Assembly: GCA_946410305.1 (NCBI GenBank) | Contig: CAMJZV010000012.1 | Location: 25,926-89,925 of the forward strand | Source: an uncultured Prevotellaceae bacterium | GTDB taxonomy: Bacteria; Bacteroidota; Bacteroidia; Bacteroidales; Bacteroidaceae | Length of the DNA stretch: 64,000 nt | Reading direction: 5' to 3' | Notes under the pieces: generated by a model | What the model saw: the letters and a program-made list of their open reading frames with translations, nothing else | The model's database searches: none | What the model was told of the DNA's origin: nothing | Translations under genes and position numbers: made by a program | Shown here: positions 7,818-16,200 of the stretch, in pieces | Layout: every line of letters starts with the position of its first letter | Position numbering within the stretch: position 1 is the first letter of the stretch

Positions 7818-10121
7818 TTAGTTACCAGTACCACCAACAATAATATTATCGAATACCAGACCCGTTGACCAATTCAGGTCAACAGACAGTCCTAATGTGA
7901 CAGAACTGCTGCGCAAGTCGGGCACCGTCAGATAGGCATACTTCAGCGAATTAACACCAATCTTGAAGTTAGCCGTTGTCATGTGGTCCTGAATGAATAC
8001 ACGGGGAACTGTTCTGGTACCTTCGGCTGTTGTCACATCATAAGGTGGCAGGGCATGATAGGCAGGCAGGGCAGGACCATCTTTACCCGTAGGATCAAGC
8101 TCACCGATAAGATAGAAGTTGCTGCCATTGGCAATCAGGTTGTCCTTGCCAAAGAAGTCGATGCCAGTATTGTTCTGGAGTTCCAGTGCCACATAGACCT
8201 TAGGCTGTGCGTCGGCTGCCAAATCAGGCTGATAGTTGTCGAATACCAAGGTGTAGTTAGCTGCTGAAGTCTCATCTGTAGAACCTGGTATGACTCCATT
8301 ACCGGTAATCTGATTGTCATAGATATATCCCTTCCGGTAGTTAGCATTACCAGGATCCGTTGTCTTAGGCAGGAAGTTCCAACCTACCTTCGGCCACTGA
8401 TCACCGACAATGACAGATACCAGCTTGAAGGAACCATTAGTAACATTAATCTCTTTATCAACTTCAGTGGTGACACCATAATCTCTTTGCTGGATAGCTG
8501 CATTATTATCCTTTAATGTCGTGGCACTGTAACCAAGAGTAGCCTTAAGCAGTGCAGTACCGTAGTTGATGTCGTTCTTCATAGCCACACTACGGGTAGA
8601 AGACTGTACGTGAGCCAAGTTCCAGTCAGTAGACCAGCTTGATGTTGCCTCATTATCCCATAAATTAACAGATACAGGATAGTCACTTACGACATGCTCT
8701 TTATCGGATACACGAATCGGGCTGTTGCCAAAATAGCAGAGTTCAGCAGGATAGTAATAGTCATCAACGGTGAAGGTCGTACCTCCCACTGCACTGGTAT
8801 TGTAATTCTCTACATAATAGAAAACTTTATTAGTATTATCAAACTTGACATGCGTAGCGCCCTGAGGCAAAGCGAACTGACTGGGGAATTCTGCGAAATT
8901 AGCACTGGTATAGCCTGAAATGTTCGTGAATGCAGCCTCGCCAGGTTTTGTACCACCACTCGCTGGCCAGTAGACATCTGCTTTTATTGCATCAATGATT
9001 GCATCTGCAGACTTAAAAGCTACGCCGTCAACAGAACCACCATTGGCAGGAACGTTGGTTGCAGTGAAATACTTACGCATTTCTATGTCTATTAGGTTTG
9101 CCATATACTTGGCTAATGCTTCTGCCTGGTTGGTTGGTGTAGCACAACGAACAGAGTTCACGATAGACCAAAGGTTCGTAGCCATGTATATTAAGGCAAC
9201 ACCAGAAGCATTACGCAACTCGGCAGTCTGAATAGTGGTCAACTCTTTATAAACCTTAAACAACTTAATCTCCAAAGGACGAGCAGGAGCACCATCAACA
9301 GGACTTAATGGTTGTTTCTGGGCATCTACGACATTATAAGCGCCCCAAAGCATGTTTGGCATAAAGTCAGCAGGAATGGCAAAACCGTATGCAGGAATAC
9401 CTTCACCTGGAATATCGTCCGCAGCAATAGCGGCCTCTCCACGATGGGTGTTGATGATACATGACATCATTGTAGCCAGTAGCTTTTCAACTTCCTGGAA
9501 CTTTGTCTTGTCATCTGCTGTCAATCGCTTACCCAGTTTGAAGTAGACATCATTCAGATTATTCGTAACATTGAAATTATCCAGATGTCCGAATGTGCTT
9601 TTGTAATCCGTAATGTTATTGTCGGTAATGGCTCTACCATAGAACAACATGGTATTAGTGTTCAAAGGCAAAGACATCTCCAATACACGACGTGAATTAG
9701 CATTACTCAGAGAGTGTTCTGCCACTACGCGTGACATGTCGTAAGACTTGGTTGCTGTAGCTGCTGAAGAGAGGTATTTACCATCTGTTGCCTGATTGAA
9801 ACACATGATATAACAATTGTCAATGCCACGAAAATCATTGGCACTTAAAGAGGAGGATGCCTGAGTGGCTGTTCCTGACTGACGTGTGGTAGCTGAGCTA
9901 CCATTCGACACATTGAATACAAACTGGGTAGTGACCTCGTTTGTAGCGGGGTCGTATCCCGGGCTGTTTGGAGCCTTCTCTTCAGCTGCCAAGGAATCCT
10001 CGGTAGACGAGCAGGCAGTGAAACCAATGGTACCTGAGAATGCTATCGCACTCAACAAGGCAAGATTCTTTGACCTAAAGGTACAAAGCGACCAGAGGTC
10101 GATAAGAAAATACTTTTTCAT
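7818..10121 (-). CDS. Mfa1-like major fimbrial subunit (fimbrillin) lipoprotein
   Basis: This is a 767-residue pilin precursor. A long leader reaches GTIGFTAC (Cys at residue 37), followed by SSTEDSLAAEEK. The mature N-terminus has TTQFVFNVS, then a Ser/Thr-rich segment and DFRGIDNCYIMCF, matching the Mfa1 pattern of a strand before '[F]-R-G-I'. Other features are MLFYGRAIT, PAELCYFGNSPI, VALELQNNTGIDFFGKDNL and IPRVFIQDHMTTANFKI-like C-terminal strands. It is the first pilin gene after the DUF3575/OmpA gene and sits directly before its anchor gene, the usual order for a shaft subunit in Bacteroidales. It is clearly longer than classical FimA or Mfa1, so it may carry an extra domain. The start at 10121 has a 39-bp spacer from the upstream gene. 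Confidence 0.82.
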   Translation of the reverse strand: MKKYFLIDLWSLCTFRSKNLALLSAIAFSGTIGFTACSSTEDSLAAEEKAPNSPGYDPATNEVTTQFVFNVSNGSSATTRQSGTATQASSSLSANDFRGIDNCYIMCFNQATDGKYLSSAATATKSYDMSRVVAEHSLSNANSRRVLEMSLPLNTNTMLFYGRAITDNNITDYKSTFGHLDNFNVTNNLNDVYFKLGKRLTADDKTKFQEVEKLLATMMSCIINTHRGEAAIAADDIPGEGIPAYGFAIPADFMPNMLWGAYNVVDAQKQPLSPVDGAPARPLEIKLFKVYKELTTIQTAELRNASGVALIYMATNLWSIVNSVRCATPTNQAEALAKYMANLIDIEMRKYFTATNVPANGGSVDGVAFKSADAIIDAIKADVYWPASGGTKPGEAAFTNISGYTSANFAEFPSQFALPQGATHVKFDNTNKVFYYVENYNTSAVGGTTFTVDDYYYPAELCYFGNSPIRVSDKEHVVSDYPVSVNLWDNEATSSWSTDWNLAHVQSSTRSVAMKNDINYGTALLKATLGYSATTLKDNNAAIQQRDYGVTTEVDKEINVTNGSFKLVSVIVGDQWPKVGWNFLPKTTDPGNANYRKGYIYDNQITGNGVIPGSTDETSAANYTLVFDNYQPDLAADAQPKVYVALELQNNTGIDFFGKDNLIANGSNFYLIGELDPTGKDGPALPAYHALPPYDVTTAEGTRTVPRVFIQDHMTTANFKIGVNSLKYAYLTVPDLRSSSVTLGLSVDLNWSTGLVFDNIIVGGTGN

Positions 10122-10160
10122 TGTTCTTTGGTTTTTGTTATTACTATTGTGAACTAAAAT

Positions 10161-11429
10161 TTATTCAATATCCTCGTAGTAGATGATGATATAGCCAGAG
10201 TTACGCTGATTCTTCAAGATGTTGCGGCGTATATACTCCCATGTCTGACCGTGATTCATGACGTGCAGACGCCACTTGCGGTTGTTGACATTGGGCGCAG
10301 TGTCGATGATCTCGATGGCTCGCTTCAGGTCGGGACGCTGGTCGGCATTCTCCACCAGTTGCTTGCGGAACCAATCCCAAGCCTCGCCACCACCGACAAT
10401 CTCGAACTTATCGTCGGGCAGGTCTACGCGCTCCTGAACATACTTCTTCAGAGCCAGTGCACGGTTGTGAGCCAAGCGTTCGTTATAGGCTGTATTACCC
10501 TCGACAGATGCCAGACCTACGATCTGAATCTTCTTGATGGTCATGTCACCCTTGCTGACTGACTCTCGAGTAATATCAATGATGCGCTGCAGGGTTTCAC
10601 GGTTCTCACGGAAGTCCTCATGAAGTATACTCTTGCTCCAAGGGAAGTGTACATAGAGGGTGTCCCTGGTTCTTGGAGCAACGACTACGGGCTCCTCCTT
10701 CTTTTCCACCACAACAGGCTTTTCAACAACAGGTTCTGGAGCAGGCACGACAGGCTGTTCCACCTGTGGCTCTGCTATGGGTTCCTCTATGACAATCTGT
10801 GGCTCTTCTTTCACCCTGCGTGGACGACCAGGTATGTTGTAAACTACCGACAGAGCGGCCTGCGGCATCAACAGCACCTTGCTTTCGTCCTTCAGCTTCT
10901 TACCACAATGTCCACACTCAAAAGTCTCGAATTTCGTGTATCCCACAGCGGCTCCAATCTGTGCCTCTATGTTCCAGTAACGGCCTATAGACCAGGAGTA
11001 TCCATAAAAAGCACCAACGGCGCCAAGGTCACCCTGGCGTCGTAAATCTTTGTCCTGATGCATATTGAGGATCAAGAGTTTCACATTGGAAATGTTGTAG
11101 TGGGAGTATATCAGATTGCCACCTATGAAGTGCCCTGTATTCACTCCTTTGAACCAGTAGCGTATGTCAGGCGAGAGCAACAGATGTCGCCATTTGGTGT
11201 TGGTATCTTCATCAGTAGGCCATGGGCGGTATCCAGCAGTAAGTCCCACCGACCAGTGGTCAGCAAGTCTGAAGCCGATACGCAAATTGGGAGTCAGCGT
11301 AGCGTCATATAGCAAATTATTTCCTACTGTCATGTGAAAAGGTTGTTGGGCTCTAACGAGAAGAACATTGCACGCCAACAGCAGGATGACTAATGCTATT
11401 TTTACGATATGTATAACACCTTTATACAT
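10161..11429 (-). CDS. DUF3575 / OmpA-like outer-membrane protein
   Basis: The protein has 422 residues. A signal peptide (about 1-28, ending LLVRAQ) is followed by a DUF3575 beta-barrel-like domain (GNNLLYDATLTPNLRIGFRL, WSVGLTAGYRPW, YWFKGVNTGHFIGGNLIYSHY). A CxxC pair (ECGHCG) falls in a loop near residue 170. A Pro/Glu/Val-rich linker (about 215-255) joins an OmpA-like C-terminal domain (YVHFPWSKSILHEDFRENRETLQRI, ASVEGNTAYNERLAHNRALALKKYV), the peptidoglycan-associating fold. This protein type commonly heads Mfa/Fim operons; its exact role is unknown, possibly tying the fimbrial outer-membrane machinery to the cell wall. It is the first gene after the putative leftward promoter at 11472-11479. 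Confidence 0.83.
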   Translation of the reverse strand: MYKGVIHIVKIALVILLLACNVLLVRAQQPFHMTVGNNLLYDATLTPNLRIGFRLADHWSVGLTAGYRPWPTDEDTNTKWRHLLLSPDIRYWFKGVNTGHFIGGNLIYSHYNISNVKLLILNMHQDKDLRRQGDLGAVGAFYGYSWSIGRYWNIEAQIGAAVGYTKFETFECGHCGKKLKDESKVLLMPQAALSVVYNIPGRPRRVKEEPQIVIEEPIAEPQVEQPVVPAPEPVVEKPVVVEKKEEPVVVAPRTRDTLYVHFPWSKSILHEDFRENRETLQRIIDITRESVSKGDMTIKKIQIVGLASVEGNTAYNERLAHNRALALKKYVQERVDLPDDKFEIVGGGEAWDWFRKQLVENADQRPDLKRAIEIIDTAPNVNNRKWRLHVMNHGQTWEYIRRNILKNQRNSGYIIIYYEDIE

Positions 11430-11471
11430 TTAAGCCTTTAGTTGATTGTTAATTATTTCCAACAGTAACTG

Positions 11472-11479
11472 CAAATTTA
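11472..11479 (-). promoter_or_regulatory. Putative -7 box for the fimbrial operon
   Basis: Read on the minus strand this is TAAATTTG, a match to the Bacteroidota -7 consensus TAnnTTTG, 42 bp upstream of the ATG at 11429. No convincing TTG lies about 20 bp upstream, so the -33 element is weak and the call is tentative. The 310-bp spacer 11430-11739 is A/T-rich and holds only this and the rightward promoter of the kinase operon. Confidence 0.45.
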
Positions 11480-11709
11480 TAAAAATTTTCCAATATATTG
11501 AACCATATATACCTATAATTAACATGTTTTTAACTTATTTTCACCCCCACCGCTTGATTTGTTAATAGGACTTAACTGTTAAATATACTACAACAGTTAA
11601 CATTCATTATAAGAGTCAACATGCGGATGCTAATGTACAATTTGGACTGCATTTCGTAAAAAAATTATTTTTTTTGTTTGTATAATGCTTTGTATTACTA
11701 TTTTTTTAC

Positions 11710-11717
11710 TATATTTG
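11710..11717 (+). promoter_or_regulatory. Putative -7 box for the zinc-ribbon/kinase/AAA operon
   Basis: TATATTTG matches TAnnTTTG and lies 22 bp before the ATG at 11740. A TTTG at 11689-11692 is the nearest -33 candidate, but its 17-bp spacing is shorter than the 20 bp seen at other promoters in this window. It is divergent from the fimbrial promoter, so a factor binding between 11480 and 11709 could act on both. Confidence 0.5.
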
Positions 11718-11739
11718 CAGCACGTAACTAAAGACGACT

Positions 11740-12651
11740 ATGATACCAGACAATAACATAAGAACCCGAGAGCGTGAGGCCGTGAAGAGTACGACCGCCG
11801 CAAAAACCCAACCTTCCGACAGCGAAGGAGAAGGTAAATGCCCCCACTGCGGGGCTAACGTTTCTGCCGCATACGAGATTTGTCCGGAATGCGGGTGGAA
11901 ACTGGTAAACTATTGTACTTTCTGTGGTGCGCCCATGAATCCTGAGGATATGGACTGTCCAGAATGTGGCATGCCTGCCGATGGCGTGATGTGTCCCACC
12001 TGTAATGTCCGTAACTTCCGTCCGTTCTGCAAACAATGTGGCAAGCCGTTGTCGCGTGCGGCAAGGATGGCGGTAGAAAAGGCGAAGAAAGACCCGAAGG
12101 TTCAGGAGGCAGCCCGTCTGCTGAAACAGATTGCCGACCTACAGGCAGAACTGCAGGGTGCAGCTGGCGAGACAGAAGAAGTTGAACCCGCTGGACCTAC
12201 CGAGGGTGAGCTTCGCCTGCAGGAACTGATGGCAAAGGTGGGCTTCACAGCTGCTGAAAAGCCTAAAGCCACCAAGAGCAAGGGTGGCCGCAGTCGCGAA
12301 GAGATTCTTGCCGAATACCAGAAGGCCATTGACGATGCCAACCGCGTGATGTCGGAGATGCTACCCCCAGCAGGATCCACCCCACAGGAGCAGCGCAACT
12401 ACTATACCGCCCGCAAGGTTGCCGTCATGGAGATTATCGAAGAGAAATGGTATGGCCTACCTATTCAGAAGGCAATGGGTTGGGAGTGTAACAAGTGTCA
12501 TGTACTGCACAACACCCCGTCAGAGTGTTGTTACCAGGAGTTTGGCGGCGAATGGATTACCTGTACGGAATTCGCCGTTGTTGATAAAGATACGGAAGGG
12601 GCAATAGAGAATGTCTCATATGTAGAAAAGAAGGTTTATAAACGCTCATGA
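11740..12651 (+). CDS. Multi-zinc-ribbon cytoplasmic protein of the kinase operon
   Basis: The protein has 303 residues with no signal peptide or membrane segment. The N-terminal part has several CxxC knuckles (CPHCG, CPECG, CTFCG, CPECG, CPTC, CKQCG, about residues 34-105), read as three double-Cys zinc ribbons. A charged helical region with coiled-coil character follows (about 110-150, AARLLKQIADLQAELQ), then a second helical region. A C-terminal Cys cluster (WECNKCH...SECCYQ...WITC, about 248-280) looks like a fourth metal site. I know no family with this exact layout. It is the first gene of the operon and its stop lies 3 bp before the kinase start, so production with the kinase is near certain. 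Zinc ribbons recur in two other proteins of this operon, suggesting a shared assembly or ligand-binding role. Confidence 0.75.
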   Translation: MIPDNNIRTREREAVKSTTAAKTQPSDSEGEGKCPHCGANVSAAYEICPECGWKLVNYCTFCGAPMNPEDMDCPECGMPADGVMCPTCNVRNFRPFCKQCGKPLSRAARMAVEKAKKDPKVQEAARLLKQIADLQAELQGAAGETEEVEPAGPTEGELRLQELMAKVGFTAAEKPKATKSKGGRSREEILAEYQKAIDDANRVMSEMLPPAGSTPQEQRNYYTARKVAVMEIIEEKWYGLPIQKAMGWECNKCHVLHNTPSECCYQEFGGEWITCTEFAVVDKDTEGAIENVSYVEKKVYKRS

Positions 12652-12654
12652 GAT

Positions 12655-15600
12655 ATGGAAGAAGATAACAACATACAGAATCCTGTTGAAGAGCCACAGA
12701 AAACAGCAGTGGCTCCGCAGAAAACGGCAGTAGCTCCGCAAAAGACAGCGGTTGCTCCACAGAAAACAGCGGTAGCACCGCAAAAGACGGCAGTAGCTCC
12801 GCAGAAGACAGCGGTTGCACCACAGAAAACAGCGGTAGCACCGCAAAAGACAGCAGTGGCTCCACAGAAAACAGCAGTGGCTCCGCAGAAGACAGCGGTT
12901 GCTCCACAAAAGACAGCAGTGGCTCCTGGCATGGGAGCTCCCCAACCTACTGCTGCCCCCCAGCCTGCTGACGAGAAGGAAATTACGGTAGGTGGCAAGA
13001 CCTATCAGGTAGAGAAACTGATCAGCAGCGGCACAGAAGGTGACGTCTTCATCGTTACCGACGGTCAGCGCCGTTACGCTCTCAAGCGCTGCCATCCTGG
13101 TTTCCAGACCAATATGCCCGTGATGCCTGCCCTACAGAAGCTGAACGGCAAAGGCTACATCGCCGACATCTACGACTATGCCGCAAACTTTGAGTTGTTG
13201 GAGTTTGTACCAGAAGGTAGCGCAGCCTCTGCTAACATCAGGGGCAATGCCCAGGCCATCCTGGCCATTACCGTCAAGACCGCTATGGCACTCAGCGAGA
13301 TGCACAAAGCAGGCATCATCCACAAAGACATCAAGCCCGCCAACATCCTGATCAAGGATGCCAACAGCTGGGACAGCGTGCTGTGTGACTTTGGCATTGC
13401 CGACGTACTCAAGCCCAACGGCAGCGTCAGCACCCCACAGAACCGTACCATCATCTATGCGGCTCCTGAGATGTATGCCAAGGACAATATCATTTTCAAC
13501 GAAGGCAACACCTACTGCGAGCTGACACCAAAGGCCGACTTCTACTCACTCGGCATGTCCATCCTGTCGCTATGGATGGGCGAAGGAGCCTTCCTGGCCA
13601 AGGAACACGAGTTGGCTATGGACAAGAACAAAGGACGCATCACGGTGCCCGAAGACATGCCCGACCCGCTGGCCAAGATCTGTCGCGGACTGCTCATCAA
13701 GAGTGTAGAGAAGCGCTGGGACTTTGACAAGATAGAACGCACGCTGAAGGGCGAGGACATTCCTGTTGATGAAGCCATCATCGTGGAAGACCTGAACATC
13801 ACCTTCAACGCCGCCAAGCACCTGACGGCCAACACACCCGAAGAGTTGGCCGCCTGCATGGAGGAAGATCCCGAGCTCGGCACGAAATACCTCTATCGTG
13901 GTCAGATAGAGAAGTGGCTGAAGCCCTATCCTGAGCTGGCCATCGAGATGCAGGAGATAGTAGAGAAGCGCTATCCCAAGAACCAACAGATGGGTTATTA
14001 TACTGCCCTCTGTATGCTGAACCCTGCCAAGCCCTTCACTCTGACGGGTACCAATCGTGAGACTGGTGAAGAGATGTCGATAGATGCTGTCACGCTGAAA
14101 GACGTGAGCAACTTCTGTAACGAGGCCATCCTCAGTGGTAACTCCATGGACGATGTCTCGGTAGACATGTTCAAGGAGTGGGTGCGCGTACGTAATGCAT
14201 CTGTTGTCAAAGACTTCCCCAATCTCGATGATACCCACGAGGCTGCAGATGTCCACATGCTCCGTGTACAGATGATAGACCCGCTATCGGACATCAACCT
14301 GCGCAATGACACGTCACACCCAGACTATGCCATGACGGGAGAGACGATAGGTCGTTTCCTGAATAAGGTGTACAACATCTTCTGGAACGTCTGCGAAGGT
14401 GATATCGACTCTGTAGAACGCATCTGGAACAGAGAGGACTATGCGCCGATGAATCGTCAGATATCGGCAGCGACAGTCGTTGCCGTAGCCTCCTGCTTCA
14501 TCAGCAACGACAGTCACTATGTCACCAACTTCTTCAATACCAAGGGAAACCGCTTCAAGGATCAGATGCGCTTCTTCCTATCAGCTACCGACGACCAGTC
14601 GGACGACTATCAGCAGAAGGCGGGTCCTGGCGACAGCACGTTCTTTGCCCAACAGTCGTGGATGAAGGTCATCAAGGGTTTTGGTGCCACGCCCGAATAC
14701 GAACTGGTAGAATCTGGCAAGACCGTCACGACTCTCGAGGAGCTGTTCCGTGAGAACAAGAAAACTCTGAAGACAGAGTATGAGGAGCGCGGATTGATGG
14801 GCTTCCTGGCCGTCAACCGCATGGAAGACCCCACGGCTAACCTGAAGCCACAGTACGCCTATGAGGAACTGCTACGTGACTATGTAGAAGACCTAGAGAA
14901 GATTGACGACAAGATGGAACCCGTAGTGCGCTTCCGTCAGGCTGTCAAGGAGGCAGAGAAACTGCTGAGCGAGGGTAAGTCAAAGATACACAGTCTGATG
15001 GCACGCAACATTGCACAGTATGTACTCTCCATCGTCTTTGCCGTGATTCCTGCCGTATTGCTGCTCGCCATGCTGCTGTTCTCCATCATTGAGAATCCTG
15101 TCATCAATACCGATACCCTCGACATCTGGAAATATATCTGGGTCATTGGTCTTGTCATGGCTGCCGTCATCTATTCCAAGACAGAAGATGCAGGCTGCCT
15201 GCCTGCCATTATCGGAGGCGGCATACTGACAGTACTACTCGTCATAGCGGTGAAATTCCTCGGACAGTATATCCTGTATTTCTATGCCCTCATCACGTTG
15301 GCAACGCTGCTGTTCTTCGGCTGGAAGACGCTCTTCTCGCCCAGCAAGTACGCAGAAAGAGCCCGTAAGTTCAGTAAGCCCGGCTTCGAAGAGAAGGTAT
15401 TGGAGCCCCTCTACTTTGCCTTCAGCGACGAAGATACGTTCGACTCTTCACTGAACGCTGCCTTTAACGATGATGAGATACTAAAATGGAAGGCCGACCT
15501 GAAGGTTCGCCGCTGGTTCATGTTCATGTTCATCGGTGCGGTATGGTTCCTGTTGCTGTTCAGCATGCTCATCCCCAAGAGCGAGCGCTTCAACAAATAC

Positions 15601-16191
15601 TCAGCACCCTTTGTAGAGAAGATTTTCGGAAAGACGGCAGCGCCAGAACAGGCAGCACCAGCCTATCTGGAGATACCTATGCAGAGAGGCGATCAGGGCG
15701 AACAAGTCAAGAAGCTGCAGGAGTTCCTGCTCCAGCAGGGCTACACCAAGAACCGTCCTGACGGTGACTATGGCCGTGGCACGGAGAAGGTGGTAAAAGC
15801 CTTCCAGAAAGCCGTCGGTCTGGATGCTACAGGTGTCGTTGATGCTAAGACCATCGAGGTCATCAACAAGATGGTGACAGAGATGCCCAAGGAAGAGCCT
15901 GTCGCAGTAGAGCAAGCCAATGAAAAGCCTGTCACTACCACGAAGCCTCAGCAGACGGTGCAGCCTAAGGAGGAAGCCAAGCCCCAAACGGTGGCTAAAC
16001 CCAAAGCGGAGAGCACTACCAAGACGGAAGAAAAGCCTGCAGAGACCACAAAGCCCAAGGTAAGACCTGCGTATACCTCTACACAGCCTAAGGGCTCAGA
16101 GACTACTACTGCTCCTGCATCCAACGGCAACTCCGTCTCCTTGGATCAGCTCATGAAGATGTCAAAGAACAAAAATAACTCAGAACAATAA
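12655..16191 (+). CDS. Transmembrane Ser/Thr protein kinase with PQKTAVA repeats and periplasmic peptidoglycan-binding domain
   Basis: The protein has 1178 residues. Residues 14-90 are 11 tandem PQKTAVA units, followed by a Pro/Ala linker. The eukaryotic-like kinase domain begins near 113: glycine loop SSGTEGDVF, catalytic Lys144 (YALKRC), HKDIKPAN with Asp225, Lys227 and Asn230, DFG at 245-247, and AAPE at 269-272; all key catalytic residues are present. A long helical region of unknown fold (about 380-780) follows. Hydrophobic segments lie near 783-808, 824-842, 849-871, 873-892 and 953-973. Basic residues between the last two fit a cytoplasmic loop, putting the C-terminus outside. Residues about 1009-1074 form a PG_binding_1-like domain (RGDQGEQVKKLQEFL, DGDYGRGTEKVVKAFQ), then a Lys/Pro/Thr-rich tail. 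The layout recalls PASTA kinases, with a different wall sensor. The FHA, PP2C and AAA genes downstream fit a complete phospho-signalling unit. Confidence 0.85.
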   Translation: MEEDNNIQNPVEEPQKTAVAPQKTAVAPQKTAVAPQKTAVAPQKTAVAPQKTAVAPQKTAVAPQKTAVAPQKTAVAPQKTAVAPQKTAVAPGMGAPQPTAAPQPADEKEITVGGKTYQVEKLISSGTEGDVFIVTDGQRRYALKRCHPGFQTNMPVMPALQKLNGKGYIADIYDYAANFELLEFVPEGSAASANIRGNAQAILAITVKTAMALSEMHKAGIIHKDIKPANILIKDANSWDSVLCDFGIADVLKPNGSVSTPQNRTIIYAAPEMYAKDNIIFNEGNTYCELTPKADFYSLGMSILSLWMGEGAFLAKEHELAMDKNKGRITVPEDMPDPLAKICRGLLIKSVEKRWDFDKIERTLKGEDIPVDEAIIVEDLNITFNAAKHLTANTPEELAACMEEDPELGTKYLYRGQIEKWLKPYPELAIEMQEIVEKRYPKNQQMGYYTALCMLNPAKPFTLTGTNRETGEEMSIDAVTLKDVSNFCNEAILSGNSMDDVSVDMFKEWVRVRNASVVKDFPNLDDTHEAADVHMLRVQMIDPLSDINLRNDTSHPDYAMTGETIGRFLNKVYNIFWNVCEGDIDSVERIWNREDYAPMNRQISAATVVAVASCFISNDSHYVTNFFNTKGNRFKDQMRFFLSATDDQSDDYQQKAGPGDSTFFAQQSWMKVIKGFGATPEYELVESGKTVTTLEELFRENKKTLKTEYEERGLMGFLAVNRMEDPTANLKPQYAYEELLRDYVEDLEKIDDKMEPVVRFRQAVKEAEKLLSEGKSKIHSLMARNIAQYVLSIVFAVIPAVLLLAMLLFSIIENPVINTDTLDIWKYIWVIGLVMAAVIYSKTEDAGCLPAIIGGGILTVLLVIAVKFLGQYILYFYALITLATLLFFGWKTLFSPSKYAERARKFSKPGFEEKVLEPLYFAFSDEDTFDSSLNAAFNDDEILKWKADLKVRRWFMFMFIGAVWFLLLFSMLIPKSERFNKYSAPFVEKIFGKTAAPEQAAPAYLEIPMQRGDQGEQVKKLQEFLLQQGYTKNRPDGDYGRGTEKVVKAFQKAVGLDATGVVDAKTIEVINKMVTEMPKEEPVAVEQANEKPVTTTKPQQTVQPKEEAKPQTVAKPKAESTTKTEEKPAETTKPKVRPAYTSTQPKGSETTTAPASNGNSVSLDQLMKMSKNKNNSEQ
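12694..12924 (+). repeat. 21-bp tandem coding repeat, 11 copies (PQKTAVA)
   Basis: Eleven in-frame 21-bp units each encode PQKTAVA. The units differ at third codon positions (for example gcagtggct versus gcggttgct) but never in the protein, which points to selection on the peptide. The array sits at the kinase N-terminus, ahead of the catalytic domain. The repeated Thr is a plausible phospho-acceptor. Confidence 0.95.
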
Positions 16192-16200
16192 TACAACACC

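Noticed and set aside
12557..13095. Minus-strand frames with Leu/Phe/Ser- or Cys/Gly-rich repeats opposite the kinase N-terminus
   Set aside because: They are shadows of the 21-bp repeat array; the plus-strand protein has consistent domains while these do not.
13570..14256. 228-codon minus-strand frame inside the kinase gene
   Set aside because: It lies wholly opposite the kinase coding region and resembles no protein; long antisense frames are common in this codon usage.
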